This document shows positions 12,004 to 42,579 of a DNA stretch of 64,000 bases, in pieces; within the stretch, counting starts at the first letter, position 1, and each line of letters opens with the position of its first letter. The position numbers and the translations under genes are program-made. The stretch comes from Undaria pinnatifida. Lineage: Eukaryota; Sar; Phaeophyceae; Laminariales; Alariaceae. The stretch is taken from positions 15,421,462 to 15,485,461 of the forward strand of contig JABAKD010000009.1 of the NCBI GenBank assembly GCA_012845835.1, in the 5' to 3' direction. The notes under the pieces were generated by a model that was given only the letters and a program-made list of their open reading frames with translations, searched no databases and had not been told where the DNA came from.

Positions 12004-12575
12004 CCGTCTTTAGGGGGGTGGCTCGAACGCCCCTCGCCCTGCCGTATCCGTTCCGCACCTCGACGTGAACGCGCACGGATGCCGAGCGAGACAAGCGAGA
12101 AGTTGCAAAAATATTGCATGTCGAGGAGGAATTCTTGAGATTTTGGTTGTATCTTTTGACGTCCGCAGCGGCTGGATGATTTACAAAATTGGCGTCATTT
12201 CCAAACGGTAGTGTCTGATGTTTTGAATTTTGCGGTGGCATATACTCTCGAGCTTTTGTTTTGCTTGACGTCTGCAGGGCTTGGGGGGTTGTTATTTTTG
12301 CTTGACATCAGGAGGGCTTGAACGAATGAAACACGTAAAAGTCTTCGGGGGGCGGCTCCAACGCCCCTCGGCACCTCGACGTAAACGCGGATGGATGCTG
12401 AGCGAGGCAAGAGAGAAGTTGCAAAAATATTGTATTTTGATGAGGTAATCATGCGATTTGGGTTGTATCTTGACGTCTGCAGCGTCTGTCTGGACAATTT
12501 CCAAAATTGGCATCATTTATTTCCAAACGGTAGGTAGTTGCTAAAGTTTTTAATTTTGCGGTGGTTTACTCTCGG
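12004..12575 (+). repeat. Direct duplication of a ~340-bp unit
   Basis: Two copies (about 12004-12255 and 12345-12575) share GGCTCGAACGCCCCTCG/GGCTCCAACGCCCCTCG, GAAGTTGCAAAAATATTG, TTGACGTC(C/T)GCAGCG, CATTTCCAAACGGTAG and TTTTGCGGTGG. No coding potential was seen. Confidence 0.8.
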
Positions 12576-12583
12576 TCGTTTGT

Positions 12584-12599
12584 TTGCTTGTGGTGGTGG

Positions 12600-12630
<31 letters not shown>

Positions 12631-12691
12631 CGTTGTCGTTGTTGTTGTTGTTGTGGTCGTTGTTGTTGTTGTTGTTGTTGTTGTCGTTGTT

Positions 12692-12722
<31 letters not shown>

Positions 12723-12735
12723 TTGTTGTTGTTCT
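12584..12735 (+). repeat. (GTT)n microsatellite
   Basis: About 45 GTT/GTC units. The frames give poly-Val, poly-Cys or poly-Leu on one strand and poly-Thr on the other, none of them genes. Confidence 0.95.
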
Positions 12736-12969
12736 CATATTAACTCGCATGATCAAGTCCGTGGTCACAGGACAGACTCTAGTCACTCTGGAGCTGAGAA
12801 ATACCCCAGAAAAACACAAACCAAAGGTCATTAATCTAATATAAATAGCAAGGCCTGGTTGTGGGAATATACGGGAGATTCCTCACAGGCCGTTGCCCCC
12901 CCCCCCCCCCCCCCCCGTGACACACACGCAAAAACAGACCCCCCTCCCCCCCCCCCTCCCCCGCCGCCC

Positions 12970-13445
12970 CACCTAAAATCAAATTTGCTTGAATAATAAA
13001 CACTGCCAGGCAGGTGGTATCACCTCATTACCTATCCAACCAGCCATGCCGTAGCTCCAATTCATTTATTCCCTATTTCCGCGCCCCCTCCTTCCCCACC
13101 ATCCGCACCATCGCCCAGACCTATTAATAGCACGTACGGTAAAGTTCCTCCCAGGTATACATTCATGCGACCTAAAGGGGTTTGATTCCCCATCGCCCCC
13201 CCCCCTCGTTTTGTTCTCTTAAGATAAAAATAAACCAGAGCGTAATAAACACTACCAGACAGTTGATATCACCTCATTACCTATCCAACCAGCCATGCCG
13301 TAGCTCCAATTCATGCCCCCTCTCCCCCCCTCCCCCCCAACGCCCCCTTCTTCCCCACCGCCCGCGCCATCGCCTAGACCTAGCACCACGGGTATAGCAA
13401 GCTCCTAACAGATATGCATCTATGCGACCTAAAGCTGTTGGAAAT
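12970..13445 (+). repeat. Two direct copies of a ~230-bp unit with C-runs
   Basis: Each copy has AATAAACACT(G/A)CCAG, ATCACCTCATTACCTATC and CAACCAGCCATGCCGTAG, then a C-rich tract and CATCGCC(C/T)AGACCTA. Inverted relatives occur at 16090-16600, so this and the next entries form one large inverted repeat cluster. Confidence 0.8.
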
Positions 13446-13579
13446 TATCCCCCCCCCCCCGCCCCCCCCGCTTCCTCTTGTTCAAACTCCGGCCCCCACG
13501 CCCTTTGAATATCCGCCCTCCCCTCACCCGGTCATACGACTTACAGGATACATTTGATAACTGATGCATTTCCGTCCAC

Positions 13580-13832
13580 AGCTGTCATACTTTGTCCCCC
13601 TCAAAAACGGTTTTTATTGTTTCCGCGCGCAGACTGATTAACATTACCCTGTTGACCCTGATAGCTACACTATAGTTGCAAGGGGAGTCGCCGACCTGCG
13701 TCGTATCCTTAATGAGGACACACAACCCGTAATACGCGCGATCGGAGTATCACACACAGCTTGCAAAGATGAGTTTCGACGAAATCTTCGATCTCACAGC
13801 TGGAGTGTATTTTTATTTTGTAAAATATAATA
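13580..13832 (+). repeat. Dispersed element with CTTGCAAAGATGAGT core, full copy
   Basis: Contains TTTGTCCCCCTCA, CCTGTTGACCCTGATAGC, GTCGCCGACCT, CCTTAATGAGGACACAC, CGATCGGAGTATCACAC, CAGCTTGCAAAGATGAGT and TCACAGCTGGAGTGTAT. A second full copy lies at 22478-22726 (+), with inverted copies at 14232-14475 and 15328-15575. Confidence 0.85.
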
Positions 13833-14231
13833 TCTAGTCTATAAATCAAGCAAGCCTATACCGCACCTTGAACCTGTCTCGCTGACGATACTTCTCTGCG
13901 TGCTTCGCCTCCGTGTCAGCGACCAGATAGACTGATCCAAGGTGTCCTTGATATACCAGTACAAGTACAAGTAACCACCCGCGTTGATCTCATTGTTCAA
14001 CGGGCAGTAGCCCCAAAACCATAAAAAGCCCTTGTTTTCTCGTCCCTCGATAGCAATGCGCATATCTATAGTCTACTACAGTGTTACATCAAAAATTGAA
14101 AAGGTCAGATGTGAGTACGACCGATTGAATGGTTGAAACTCAACTTTGCAAGCTGCGTGGTACATCTATATTGCGTTTATGACATGGCGTTTGTGAATTA
14201 AACCTACGACATGTTCACTATGTATTATACA

Positions 14232-16600
14232 AAATTTAAAAAAACACACTCCTTCAGCTGTGAGAGATCGAAATTTCCGTCGAAACCCATCTTTGCAACG
14301 TGTGTATGATACATACTCTGATCGTGTGTATTGTTGGGTGTGTGTCCTCCTTAAGGATAGAGGTCGGCGACTCCCCTTAGAACAAGCTTGTACCAGTCAA
14401 CAGGATGATGTTAATCAATCTGTGCACGGGAACAATAAAACCCGTTTTTGAGCGGGACAAAATCTGCCGGTTGTGGAATGCACCTGTCAGTTTAATATGT
14501 ATTATATCCTGTAGTCGTATGACCGGCGAAGGGAGGGGGGAAGGGGGGGATAGGTCGCACAAATGAATAGGAGCTTACGCATGTACCTGGTATGATCTGC
14601 ATGGTCTGTAGATCATGTCGCCCAATGAGAGCCGGACGATCTGAAAGATCTAGCAACATGTTAAACTTGCTGACTGGGTTGGATCTCTGGACTATATAGA
14701 TCCCGCACAAAAGGAATACGAGTATAACGACAGATACCTATAGACCTAGACTAGATAGATATAGGATCTAGATGCAATCTATCGTGATCTGTCCCATGTG
14801 TGGAATTTGGTTAATACTTTATTAAATGCGTGCTTTGGTTCGTTCGTTCAGCCGTCGTTGACGTCACTTTTTTATCTCCGTCTACGTATGTATCATGAAT
14901 AATACCTGGCTGGTGGTGTCTCTGGTGTGGCTGACGAGGAGCTTCTGCACACGTATTCTACATGCGACCGAAAATGAACATGCCACCGAATTATGTTGGA
15001 AACCCTCATGTATTCGAAAATGATAGCGCTCGTAGATGCTACCCTATAAAAAAAAAATCCACACCCCCTCTCTCTGCTTCCTGTCTTCGTTCATCCCGTG
15101 TCCGTGCCGCTCTCGTCCCGCGACGCTTGCTCTTCCGGTTCGATCAGGACGACTTAAGCCCTTCTAGGAAAAACCATCCACGTTTTTGAGGACATATACT
15201 ACGATTTGAATTGGAATTGCTACTACAGTACAGCACAGGATCGTTTTTCCTGTGGTAAACGAAAGCGTTAAATCAAGCGCTGCCTGCGCCCAAGTTTGTA
15301 GGGGCAGATGACCTTGGAAATATATTACAAAAAATGAAAATACACTCCAGCTGTGAGATCGAAGATTTCGTCGAAACTCATCTTTCTTTGCAAGCTGTGT
15401 GTGATACTCCGATCGCGCGCATTACGAGTTGTGTGTCCTCATTAAGGATATAGGTCGGCGACTCCCCTTACAACTACAGTGTAGCTATCAGGGTCAACAG
15501 GATGATTTTAATCAGTCTGTGCGCGGAAACTGTAAAACCCGTTTCTGAGGGGGACAAAATCTGACAGCTGTGGAGGGAAATGTATCCGTTTATCAAGTGA
15601 ATCCTGTAAGTCGAATAACCGGTGAGGGGGGAGCGGAATTTTGAAGGACGTGGGGGCCTGATTTTGATCAAAAGCGAGCGGGGTTGGAGGGGGGGGGAAG
15701 GGGAGGGGGGGGGCGGACGGGTGGGCAATTTGTGCGTGGAAGCTATGAATCCTTGTAAGGGGATAAATCTGACGGTTTTGGGGAAAAAATAAATAAATAA
15801 ATAAATAAATGCACCAGTTTATCGGGGGGGGGGGGGTTGGGGCGGGGGTGGGGCGTGTGGGGCAGCTCAATCTGTGCGTGGAAACTATACATTATTTTGA
15901 GGGGCTAAATGTGACGGCTTTGGAAAGAATGCATCAGTTCATCATGTATATCATGGGGTAAGTCGTGCAATCAGTGAGTAGAGAGAGGGCGGAGTGTTCG
16001 AGGGGGTGGGGGGGGGTTGGGGAGGTGGGGGGTGGGGGCGGGGGGGGGGGGGGGGGGGGTGGAGGGGGCGTGGGGGGGGGAAAGGAAGGGTTTTAGGTGA
16101 GGGGTTTGTTATACGTATGGTGCTAGGTCTAGGCGATGGTGCGGGTGGTGGGGAAGAAGGGGGCGTTCGGGGCGGGGGGGGGGGAAGAAGCAGCGGCATG
16201 GATGGCTCTAGAAAGATAATGAGGTGATATCCAGTGCGTGAAGTGTTTATTTATCTGGCGGATTTCGATATTAGGTGGGGCGTTTGAGCAAGGGAGAGCG
16301 AGAAGGGAGGGGGGGGGGGGGGGGGGATTTTTTAGGAGGTTTAGGTCACAAATAATATTCAAATACACTCCGGCTGTGAGATCAAAGATATGTAGGGGCT
16401 TGTTATACGCGTGGTGTTAGGTCTAGGCGATCGTGCGGGTGGTTGGAAAAGAGGGGGCGTTGGAGGGGGGGTTGAGGGGGGTGGGGTGAAAGAATGAAAA
16501 CTACGTCATGGATGGTCAGAAAGATGATGACGTGATATCAACTGCGTATAGGTGTTTATTACTCTGGCCGATTTCGATTGTGAGCGGGGCGTTTGGACAA
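14232..16600 (-). repeat. Inverted block: two element copies followed by tandem sub-repeats
   Basis: 14232-14475 and 15328-15575 are minus-strand copies of the element at 13580-13832. Between and behind them are degenerate ~180-200-bp sub-units (TCTGTGCGTGGAAACTAT, GGGGACAAAATCTGAC, GAATGCATCAGTT) separated by long G-runs, then two units (TGAGGTGATATC, TAGGTCTAGGCGAT) inverted relative to 12970-13445. 14570-14815 resembles the GATCT-rich element of 33820-34083. No gene was seen. Confidence 0.75.
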
Positions 16601-16879
16601 ACTAGGCGGAAAGAGTGGGGGGGGGGGGGTATCGGGGGAGGGGGAGGGGTGAGGGTTTTTTTAAACAAGAGGGATCGGGGGAGGGGGAGGGGAGGGGGGG
16701 GCGGGACATTTCAATATGTGCGTATCATCTGCCTGGTAATGTTTACTATTCTAGAAGGTTTGATGTCAGATGCAGTATGCAACCCAGTGTTTAAGTGTAG
16801 TAAATCACGTGTTAAATCTTCATAATTTGTTGTTGTACATGGATCGAAAGCTAGAATATTTGATAGAATATTTGTAGTT

Positions 16880-17730
16880 ACCATTATTTTCTGACATCGC
16901 TAATTATAAGAGATACGTATTGCCAAATACAACAGGCGAGGAGATGTGGTCATGCACTGTTTGTCACCACCATCATATATATAGTTACCAGTATTTCTTG
17001 ACATCGATAATTATACGAAAGAGATATATATTGCCAAATACAACATGCAAGGTGATGTGGCCATGCACTGTCTCCGCCATTGAGCACTAGAGGGAGAAAT
17101 GCGAATCGTCAGTAACACATCTGGCTGTGCTTCCTTTTCAAATTATTATTGTCTCAAATGTACGATTTCACGCCCATGATGTTTACCTTGCCGATGTGGG
17201 GCTCTGCGGTCGTCAATTTTAAGACAGAGATACATCTTACAAAAATACATCAGGCGAGGTGGGTATGCGATGTCATACATGTGCGATGTCACCACTATTG
17301 AACGCGAGGGCGACTTTACTTCGTTAGGTATATAGTACTGTGTTTCGTAGAGGTCGTCTCAGGTGAGTATGCGATGGGTCGGCAGTGTGGTTTACCGCAA
17401 TTTTAGCAGATATCAGATCTGCCTGTGCTTCCTTTTCAACTTATTATTGTCTCAAATCACGCCCATGATTTTTACCGTGCCGCTGTGGGGCTCTGAGGTC
17501 GCCAATTCTAAGACAGAGATACATCTTACAAATACAGCAGGCGAGGTGGGCATGCGATGTCATATATATATATGCGATGTCACTACCATTGAACGCGAGG
17601 GTGACTTTACGTCGTTAGGCATATGCTACTGCGTTTCGTAGAGGTTGTCTCACGTGGACATGCGATGTCACCACTATTGAACCCGAGGGTGACTTTACTT
17701 CGTTAGGCATATGCTACTACGTTTGGTATG
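16880..17730 (+). repeat. Tandem duplications (~115 bp and ~290 bp)
   Basis: 16885-17060 has two copies of a unit with GACATCG(C/A)TAATTATA and TTGCCAAATACAACA. 17125-17730 has two and a partial copy of a ~290-bp unit with TGTGCTTCCTTTTCAA, AAGACAGAGATACATCTTAC and GAACGCGAGGG(C/T)GACTTTAC. It is noncoding. Confidence 0.8.
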
Positions 17731-19352
17731 GTAGAGGTTGTCAGGCAATCATGTAAACAGATGGAGGCACGAAATACGCTGCGTAATAGGTTGGTCGTGT
17801 GGTTTACCGCAGTGTTAACATACCTGTCTGTACTTACTCTTCACATTATTGTAGACTGCAGTGTACGATTATACGTCCTGTTTTCTCCCCACTGTCGTCG
17901 AAGATGTTGTAGTCCTGTAGCGGCGCGTCCATGTCTGGTGCTCTTGTCAGTGGTGCTCATTCATGAGAACATGCCCTAACGTGTAGTAGATGATCGCTGA
18001 GTGGTGTTCCTTTCCTTTACATCACAAAGCCAGGTAGTATATGCCAACGCAACCGCTTGCTTGAAAAACGACAAAGAAATTCCTCACACACCTGACAGAG
18101 AAGCATACATAATATGCCATATGGGACGTTTTTTGCAAAAGTGAAATGGTTTAGCTCCCCGTTGCTTGCGTCACGGAGACCCCTCGCGCCAAGGTGGAAG
18201 CAGGAGCGGCCGGCCGTCGCGACACTCATTTGACCACTGACTGCACGCTGCCTTCGTTACAAAACCAGGGCATAATAAGGTGAATGCCAGGTTCCCTGAA
18301 CCACCGTGCCTACTCGTATTGTGGGAAACCCTTCGTAACGCTTCAATGCATGTCGAGGAATGACTGTACACTGCCTTGACAAAAATACAGGGCAAAACGA
18401 GACCAGAAACTATAGGAATGTATGTGACCCAATCGATCGGATAGGATACTACAGAAATAGAATACTATACTGTCATGCGTCGTCAGATCAATCGCTAGTT
18501 GATTCTTAGCTTTCATTTGCAACTACTGCTGTTGCAACACACATCGTCCAAATGCTTGTTGCCGATTTTGGCAAAATCTCTCCCACGACCGTTCAATTAA
18601 TGAGCAGTACACCGGGAAACAGCACACCAACGCACATATTTGACGCTGTGCACAATACGGCGAACAGTATCAGGGGTTTGTCCTAGACCGCGGCGCTCAT
18701 CTCCCGCGACGCCCGCGCGACAGCGAGACATGGCGTTGTGTTCAGTGTTGTGTCGTTGTGCTTTCGTGAGCTCACAGCTGGTCGCTGTACTTCTTGCTTG
18801 GTTGCTGATCATTTTATTTACCAGTCCCCCCGCTTGACCGAAAATATGCTGATACCCCTTTCTTGCCACTTCGGATAACACCGAAAAACACAACTGTGGC
18901 CCTGCTCGGGTCACTCACACAAAGTGCTTGACGACTTGCTTGGGATGGTACAGCTTCTTACTATAACGTAATAGTTGCTGGCCACGCCCCAATGTCTTCA
19001 AACCATAACGCTGCAACAGGGGATAGGGGATACCATTACATATTCCCGAGCCCCCAAAACATCCACGTAGTACATACGGCGCGAAAGGCACCCACCACGC
19101 GGTCGACACACTCCACCCGTGGGCCCTAAACATTTCCGCCCTCCCCCAGAACAAGGCACAAAATAAACGGGACCCTTTCCGCTTTAAAAGCTCTCGACAA
19201 AAAGAGACACACCACACGAGGAGGAGAAGCGACGTTGGACGCGAGAACCACCCAAAAAAACATGCAGAGCAGGAAACGTCCAAAAAAAAAGTTTCAACGT
19301 TTCAGACGCGACTGACTACTGTACGTTTCGATATAAACTTTTACGGGTGCAG
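17731..19352. other. Gene-free stretch before the GNL2 3' end
   Basis: Short open frames only, none with exon-like flanks or recognisable protein. The part next to 19353 should hold the GNL2 3' UTR on the minus strand; no clear polyadenylation signal was recognised. Confidence 0.4.
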
Positions 19353-38952
<19,600 letters not shown>

Positions 38953-39215
38953 GGTGCTGCTGCTTACGTCTGTGCCGGCGCTGCAGCTCTAGAGTGCTTA
39001 CTGGCTACTGGCTGTCAGATGACTTGTCGGCTGACCACCTGGCAACGAGCGACCCACTTCCCGCACCACGCTATCGGAGCGGAAATCGCCGTGAAATTAA
39101 ACTGCACTACAGTCTCTGGTGATGTAGGACGATAGTGTTACGTGCTGCCTGCTCTGTGGCTGGCGATTGAGCAGGTGGTGCGCAAGGCACCACGAAAAAG
39201 GGCCAAAAGAACGTT

Positions 39216-39860
39216 TTGAGCACTCCCTATGTGAAATGCCTCGTATTGATTTATGAACTCCCCACTCGAAAAAGAGAGGGCAGAAGGCAGAAGCAAGTAC
39301 GGAAGTTGACCAGAGCAAAGGAAGACTACCGCATAACTTTATTCCTCGACAGACCGAAGGTGAGGGTAGCTTGGGCGCCTGTAATTCATTCACAGATTTG
39401 TGCAGTTTGTCGAGTTCGACCCATTCTAGTGGCTCGAAGCAATGGTACGACATCAGTCAGTTGTCGCGACGTTTCGCGACCGGGCCCACTGGCCCACCCC
39501 TCGTCCCACCCTATAGTGACGGAGGAGGAACAGCGTGCGTTGTTTGCGGAAGGCAAGGCTTGGCAGGCATGCAACGACGTTCGCGTTGTTGGCGATGGCT
39601 TGCCTATTCTATACGCGTGCATATCCTCAGGCGGTTTCTCGTTGATGCCCCGTCTTGTGCTGCTTGTCCTTTTAAAATCCAGTGTGAAGTTCCCGGTACC
39701 TACCTGGTACATAGATACTGATGCTATTGGTGACACGGACGACAGCAGTGAAGGCACTCGTCTGCGCAGCGTCGGAGCTCCGTTGCACGCACGTACGGGA
39801 ATGAATCATCGCTCCCCGTTAGCATTGTGTACGGACGGTATACCTCGGCGTGCCTCGTAA
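39216..39860 (+). CDS. Hypothetical ORF, 214 aa, divergent from GNL2
   Basis: Open for 215 codons in GC-moderate sequence about 260 bp upstream of the GNL2 start, in the opposite direction. Stretches such as VTEEEQRALFAEGKAW and NDVRVVGDGLPILYACISSG look protein-like, while the N-terminal third is Arg/Lys-rich. The overlapping minus frame (39386-39757) is also open, so coding strand and reality are uncertain. No family recognised. Confidence 0.28.
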   Translation: MSTPYVKCLVLIYELPTRKREGRRQKQVRKLTRAKEDYRITLFLDRPKVRVAWAPVIHSQICAVCRVRPILVARSNGTTSVSCRDVSRPGPLAHPSSHPIVTEEEQRALFAEGKAWQACNDVRVVGDGLPILYACISSGGFSLMPRLVLLVLLKSSVKFPVPTWYIDTDAIGDTDDSSEGTRLRSVGAPLHARTGMNHRSPLALCTDGIPRRAS

Positions 39861-40444
39861 CGTGCGTATTTTCGTGTACTTAAAGCTCCCAAGCAACAGT
39901 GCAATGGCCATGCTGACTGTTGGATCGAGGTTTAGTCCGTCGTCGACGCACGAGATTCGTGGGCTTCATTGCGTTTAGATGGAGAGGGTTCCTATCGTGC
40001 CCGAGGGCACGTGGTAACACAGCGCGCCTCAACCAAGCGAGCACGACGCGTCCGTTCCTTTCTCCCAGCCCTACGGCATGCGTTGACCGCGTCGTCCGCA
40101 CGTCCGCAGTTCACACCCCCGATCAATCCTTCTTCTCTTCTTGGAACACGAACAGTATGACACCCGACACGCTGATTGCTCCTGTTCGATGGTGCAGTCG
40201 TTGGGTCGGCAAATGCCGTAATCGTTTCTGATTTTCCCCCCGGGTTACGGATATCCCCCCCCCCCCCCGCCACCTTCAGCAGCTAAAAAGTTACTAAGAT
40301 GCTCAAGTACGACGAGTAATACAGCGCTAAGAGCAGAACTAGGAATGTACCCACTTAAAACAACTAGAGACGTGAGAAAGTTGAAATGGCGATATAAATC
40401 TATATATCTTAGTTCGCTTATCACATATGCACATACTTACGTCT

Positions 40445-40613
40445 GCGGATATCTCCCGCCTCTGACCGCCTTTCCGCGCGGTTTCTTCGCTGAGGCGTGC
40501 CCCCGCCTCGCCTGCAACCACCGGCTCAGCTGATCCGCCCGCTCGGCGCCGTAGCGCGCGCGCGAGGCCTCGACGTCGAGATCTACGACGAGATCTCCGA
40601 AAAATCGTGCCCT
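40445..40613 (-). CDS. Possible isolated exon of an unknown gene
   Basis: On the minus strand an acceptor CGTCTCACAG is followed by an open segment (ARFFGDLVVDLDVEASRARY, then GAERADQLSRWLQARRGH and SAKKPRGKA) and a consensus donor AGAC|GTAAGT. The composition is exon-like, but no partner exon was found on either side. It could be part of a gene transcribed towards GNL2, or a relic. Confidence 0.3.
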
Positions 40614-40817
40614 GTGAGACGTTTGGTGCGTAGTCTGCACACAGGGCTAATGTCTTCGCGTTATTTCTTCGGTACGTGTTCTCTGACCTCCGACACACGG
40701 GGGGGGGTCGATTACCTGGCCGGCGTCGCCATTGTAAAGGCCACTAAGCGAGGTTTGTGCTAGGATCTGGGGAAGAAAAGTTCGTAATCCCCGAGAACAC
40801 ATGCCACCCAGGAGTAG

Positions 40818-41255
40818 TGGAGAACTGCGAACTCTCAATATTTTTGAACCCCCGGTAGTCAACAGCAGCACGTATACATGTACATGATGTACAGCAGTAG
40901 CTGAAGCTATGATGAGCCTGCAGCATCACGAAGCTACAAATGGTATATGCACAGCAGCATCACGAAGCTACAAATGGTATATGCACAGCAGAATCACGAA
41001 GCTACAAATGGTATATGCACAGCAGCAGCTAGGCGTCGTGGAGAACTGCGAACTCTCAATATTTTTGAACCCCCGGTAGTCTATACAGCAGCACGTACAT
41101 GTACATGATGTACAGCAGTAGCTGAAGCTATGATGAGCCTGCAGCATGACGAAGCTACAAATGGTATATGCACAGCAGCATCACGAAGCTACAAATGGTA
41201 TATGCACAGCAGCATCACGAAGCGACAAATGGTATATGCACAGCAGCAGCTGTGG
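40818..41255 (+). repeat. Duplicated ~220-bp block containing 33-bp repeats
   Basis: Two blocks (from 40818 and 41038) start GTGGAGAACTGCGAACTCTC and each end with three copies of a unit with CACGAAGCTACAAATGG and TATATGCACAGCAG. Noncoding. Confidence 0.9.
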
Positions 41256-41579
41256 CCGCGCCTTTCTGCGTAGCAACGCAGAGCGTCACCCAGCTGGGGT
41301 GAACCGCCATGCTCTCCCATAATTTCCAGGCTGCCTTCTCGCATTGTTCCGCCGCACACGGGAAATCGGGAAAATTTGTCGGCATTTTCCCTTTCCAGTA
41401 TCTCCCATATACCAGGTATGAATTAACGAACTTCGTCTAACTCTTGGCATTACTTCTTACCCTCTTAATATTTACTATCCTGCGCTGCGACCGGCGGCCG
41501 TCCAGGCCGCCGGCGTAGCCCCTTGTAAAATAAAGAATATGCCAGAAAAGAGGTTGTCAGCCATAGTTGATACCTGGTA

Positions 41580-42100
41580 GGCTGTATGGTGGGAGAAAGT
41601 AACAAATGGGCGAACGGGGGGTTGATGATAGATATTGGAATGAAAAACCATCTACACGGCCCAATGGACCTACCAGAAAGAAAAAAAAGATATAGCAGTA
41701 GTCGGGAGGAGGAGGACGTGGCTACAAATATGTGCCCGTGTGACACAACAATAGAGAGTAGGACTCACATAGTAGGAGAATGTGAAATATACAAGGAGGA
41801 ACAGGATGGGTTAGAGGAGGAAATGAGGAAATGAGACGAATGTGACATGGAAAAGTTTGGTAGACTAAAGAGCAGCGAGAAAACGGTCACTATCCTAGGA
41901 GAGAGATGGTGGCCGCAGACGGCGAAACAGGACGGAGATAGGATAAGCAAACAGTTTCTATGTAAATATGGAAGAATCGTAATGAGGCCCAAGTGTTGGC
42001 GGTGTCTCTATTAGGAGTAGGAATGGTTCTCCGTCTCGAAAGGGATGCGTGGTCAATGGTCGAGTGACTGAGGCAAGCAACAAATGAGTACCCCCCCCCC
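41580..42100 (+). mobile_element. LINE 3' end: reverse-transcriptase C-terminal tail
   Basis: 41586-41834 encodes the Cys/His tail typical of non-LTR reverse transcriptase C-termini (MCPCDTTIESRTHIVGECEI, then YKEEQDGLEEEMRK). A single TGA at 41832 interrupts it, and the same frame continues with DECDMEKFGRL, GERWWPQTAKQDGDRISKQF. The sequence ends ACAAATGAGTAC plus a C-run. It is 5'-truncated and inactive. Related fragments lie at 2221-2552, 56988-57285 and 59143-59300. Confidence 0.8.
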
Positions 42101-42579
42101 CCCACCACTACCACCGCCACCTTTTCGACGTGGAAGCATGATTGTGATTTCTCTGACTTGCCCCGTGGGGTATCGTTTTTTTCGAAAAAGTAAAAATCCC
42201 CTCTTCTTTCTGGATTAACCCTCGGAGGGTGTATTTTTGCCGAAGATTATTATGGAGCGCTCTCCGTAGATGGATAGTCTATAGCTTCGACATGAAACCA
42301 TGTCATGGTTGGGGTGACCCCAGATGGTATTTGATGTCACGGTCACATCAAGGCCATCATAGATGGGCGATAATGTAAGTGACGGTGAGGGATCAAGCAG
42401 GTCACCCCTCATCGTCACCACCCTGTTCTGCCGTGTTCTGCCTACTTGTCTCTTAGCGTTCCTTTCAGTAGAGTATAATGTAGGCCTTGAGTTTAGCCAG
42501 CGAGCTTATGGAGAGATAATGAAGACACCGGAACCCAAGAGGAGAACGCTTCTCAACACCGACCACCCTGCACCACCCT

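Noticed and set aside
12550-12844. Poly-Val, poly-Thr and poly-Leu/Cys ORFs
   Set aside because: All are frames of the (GTT)n microsatellite; no gene-like context.
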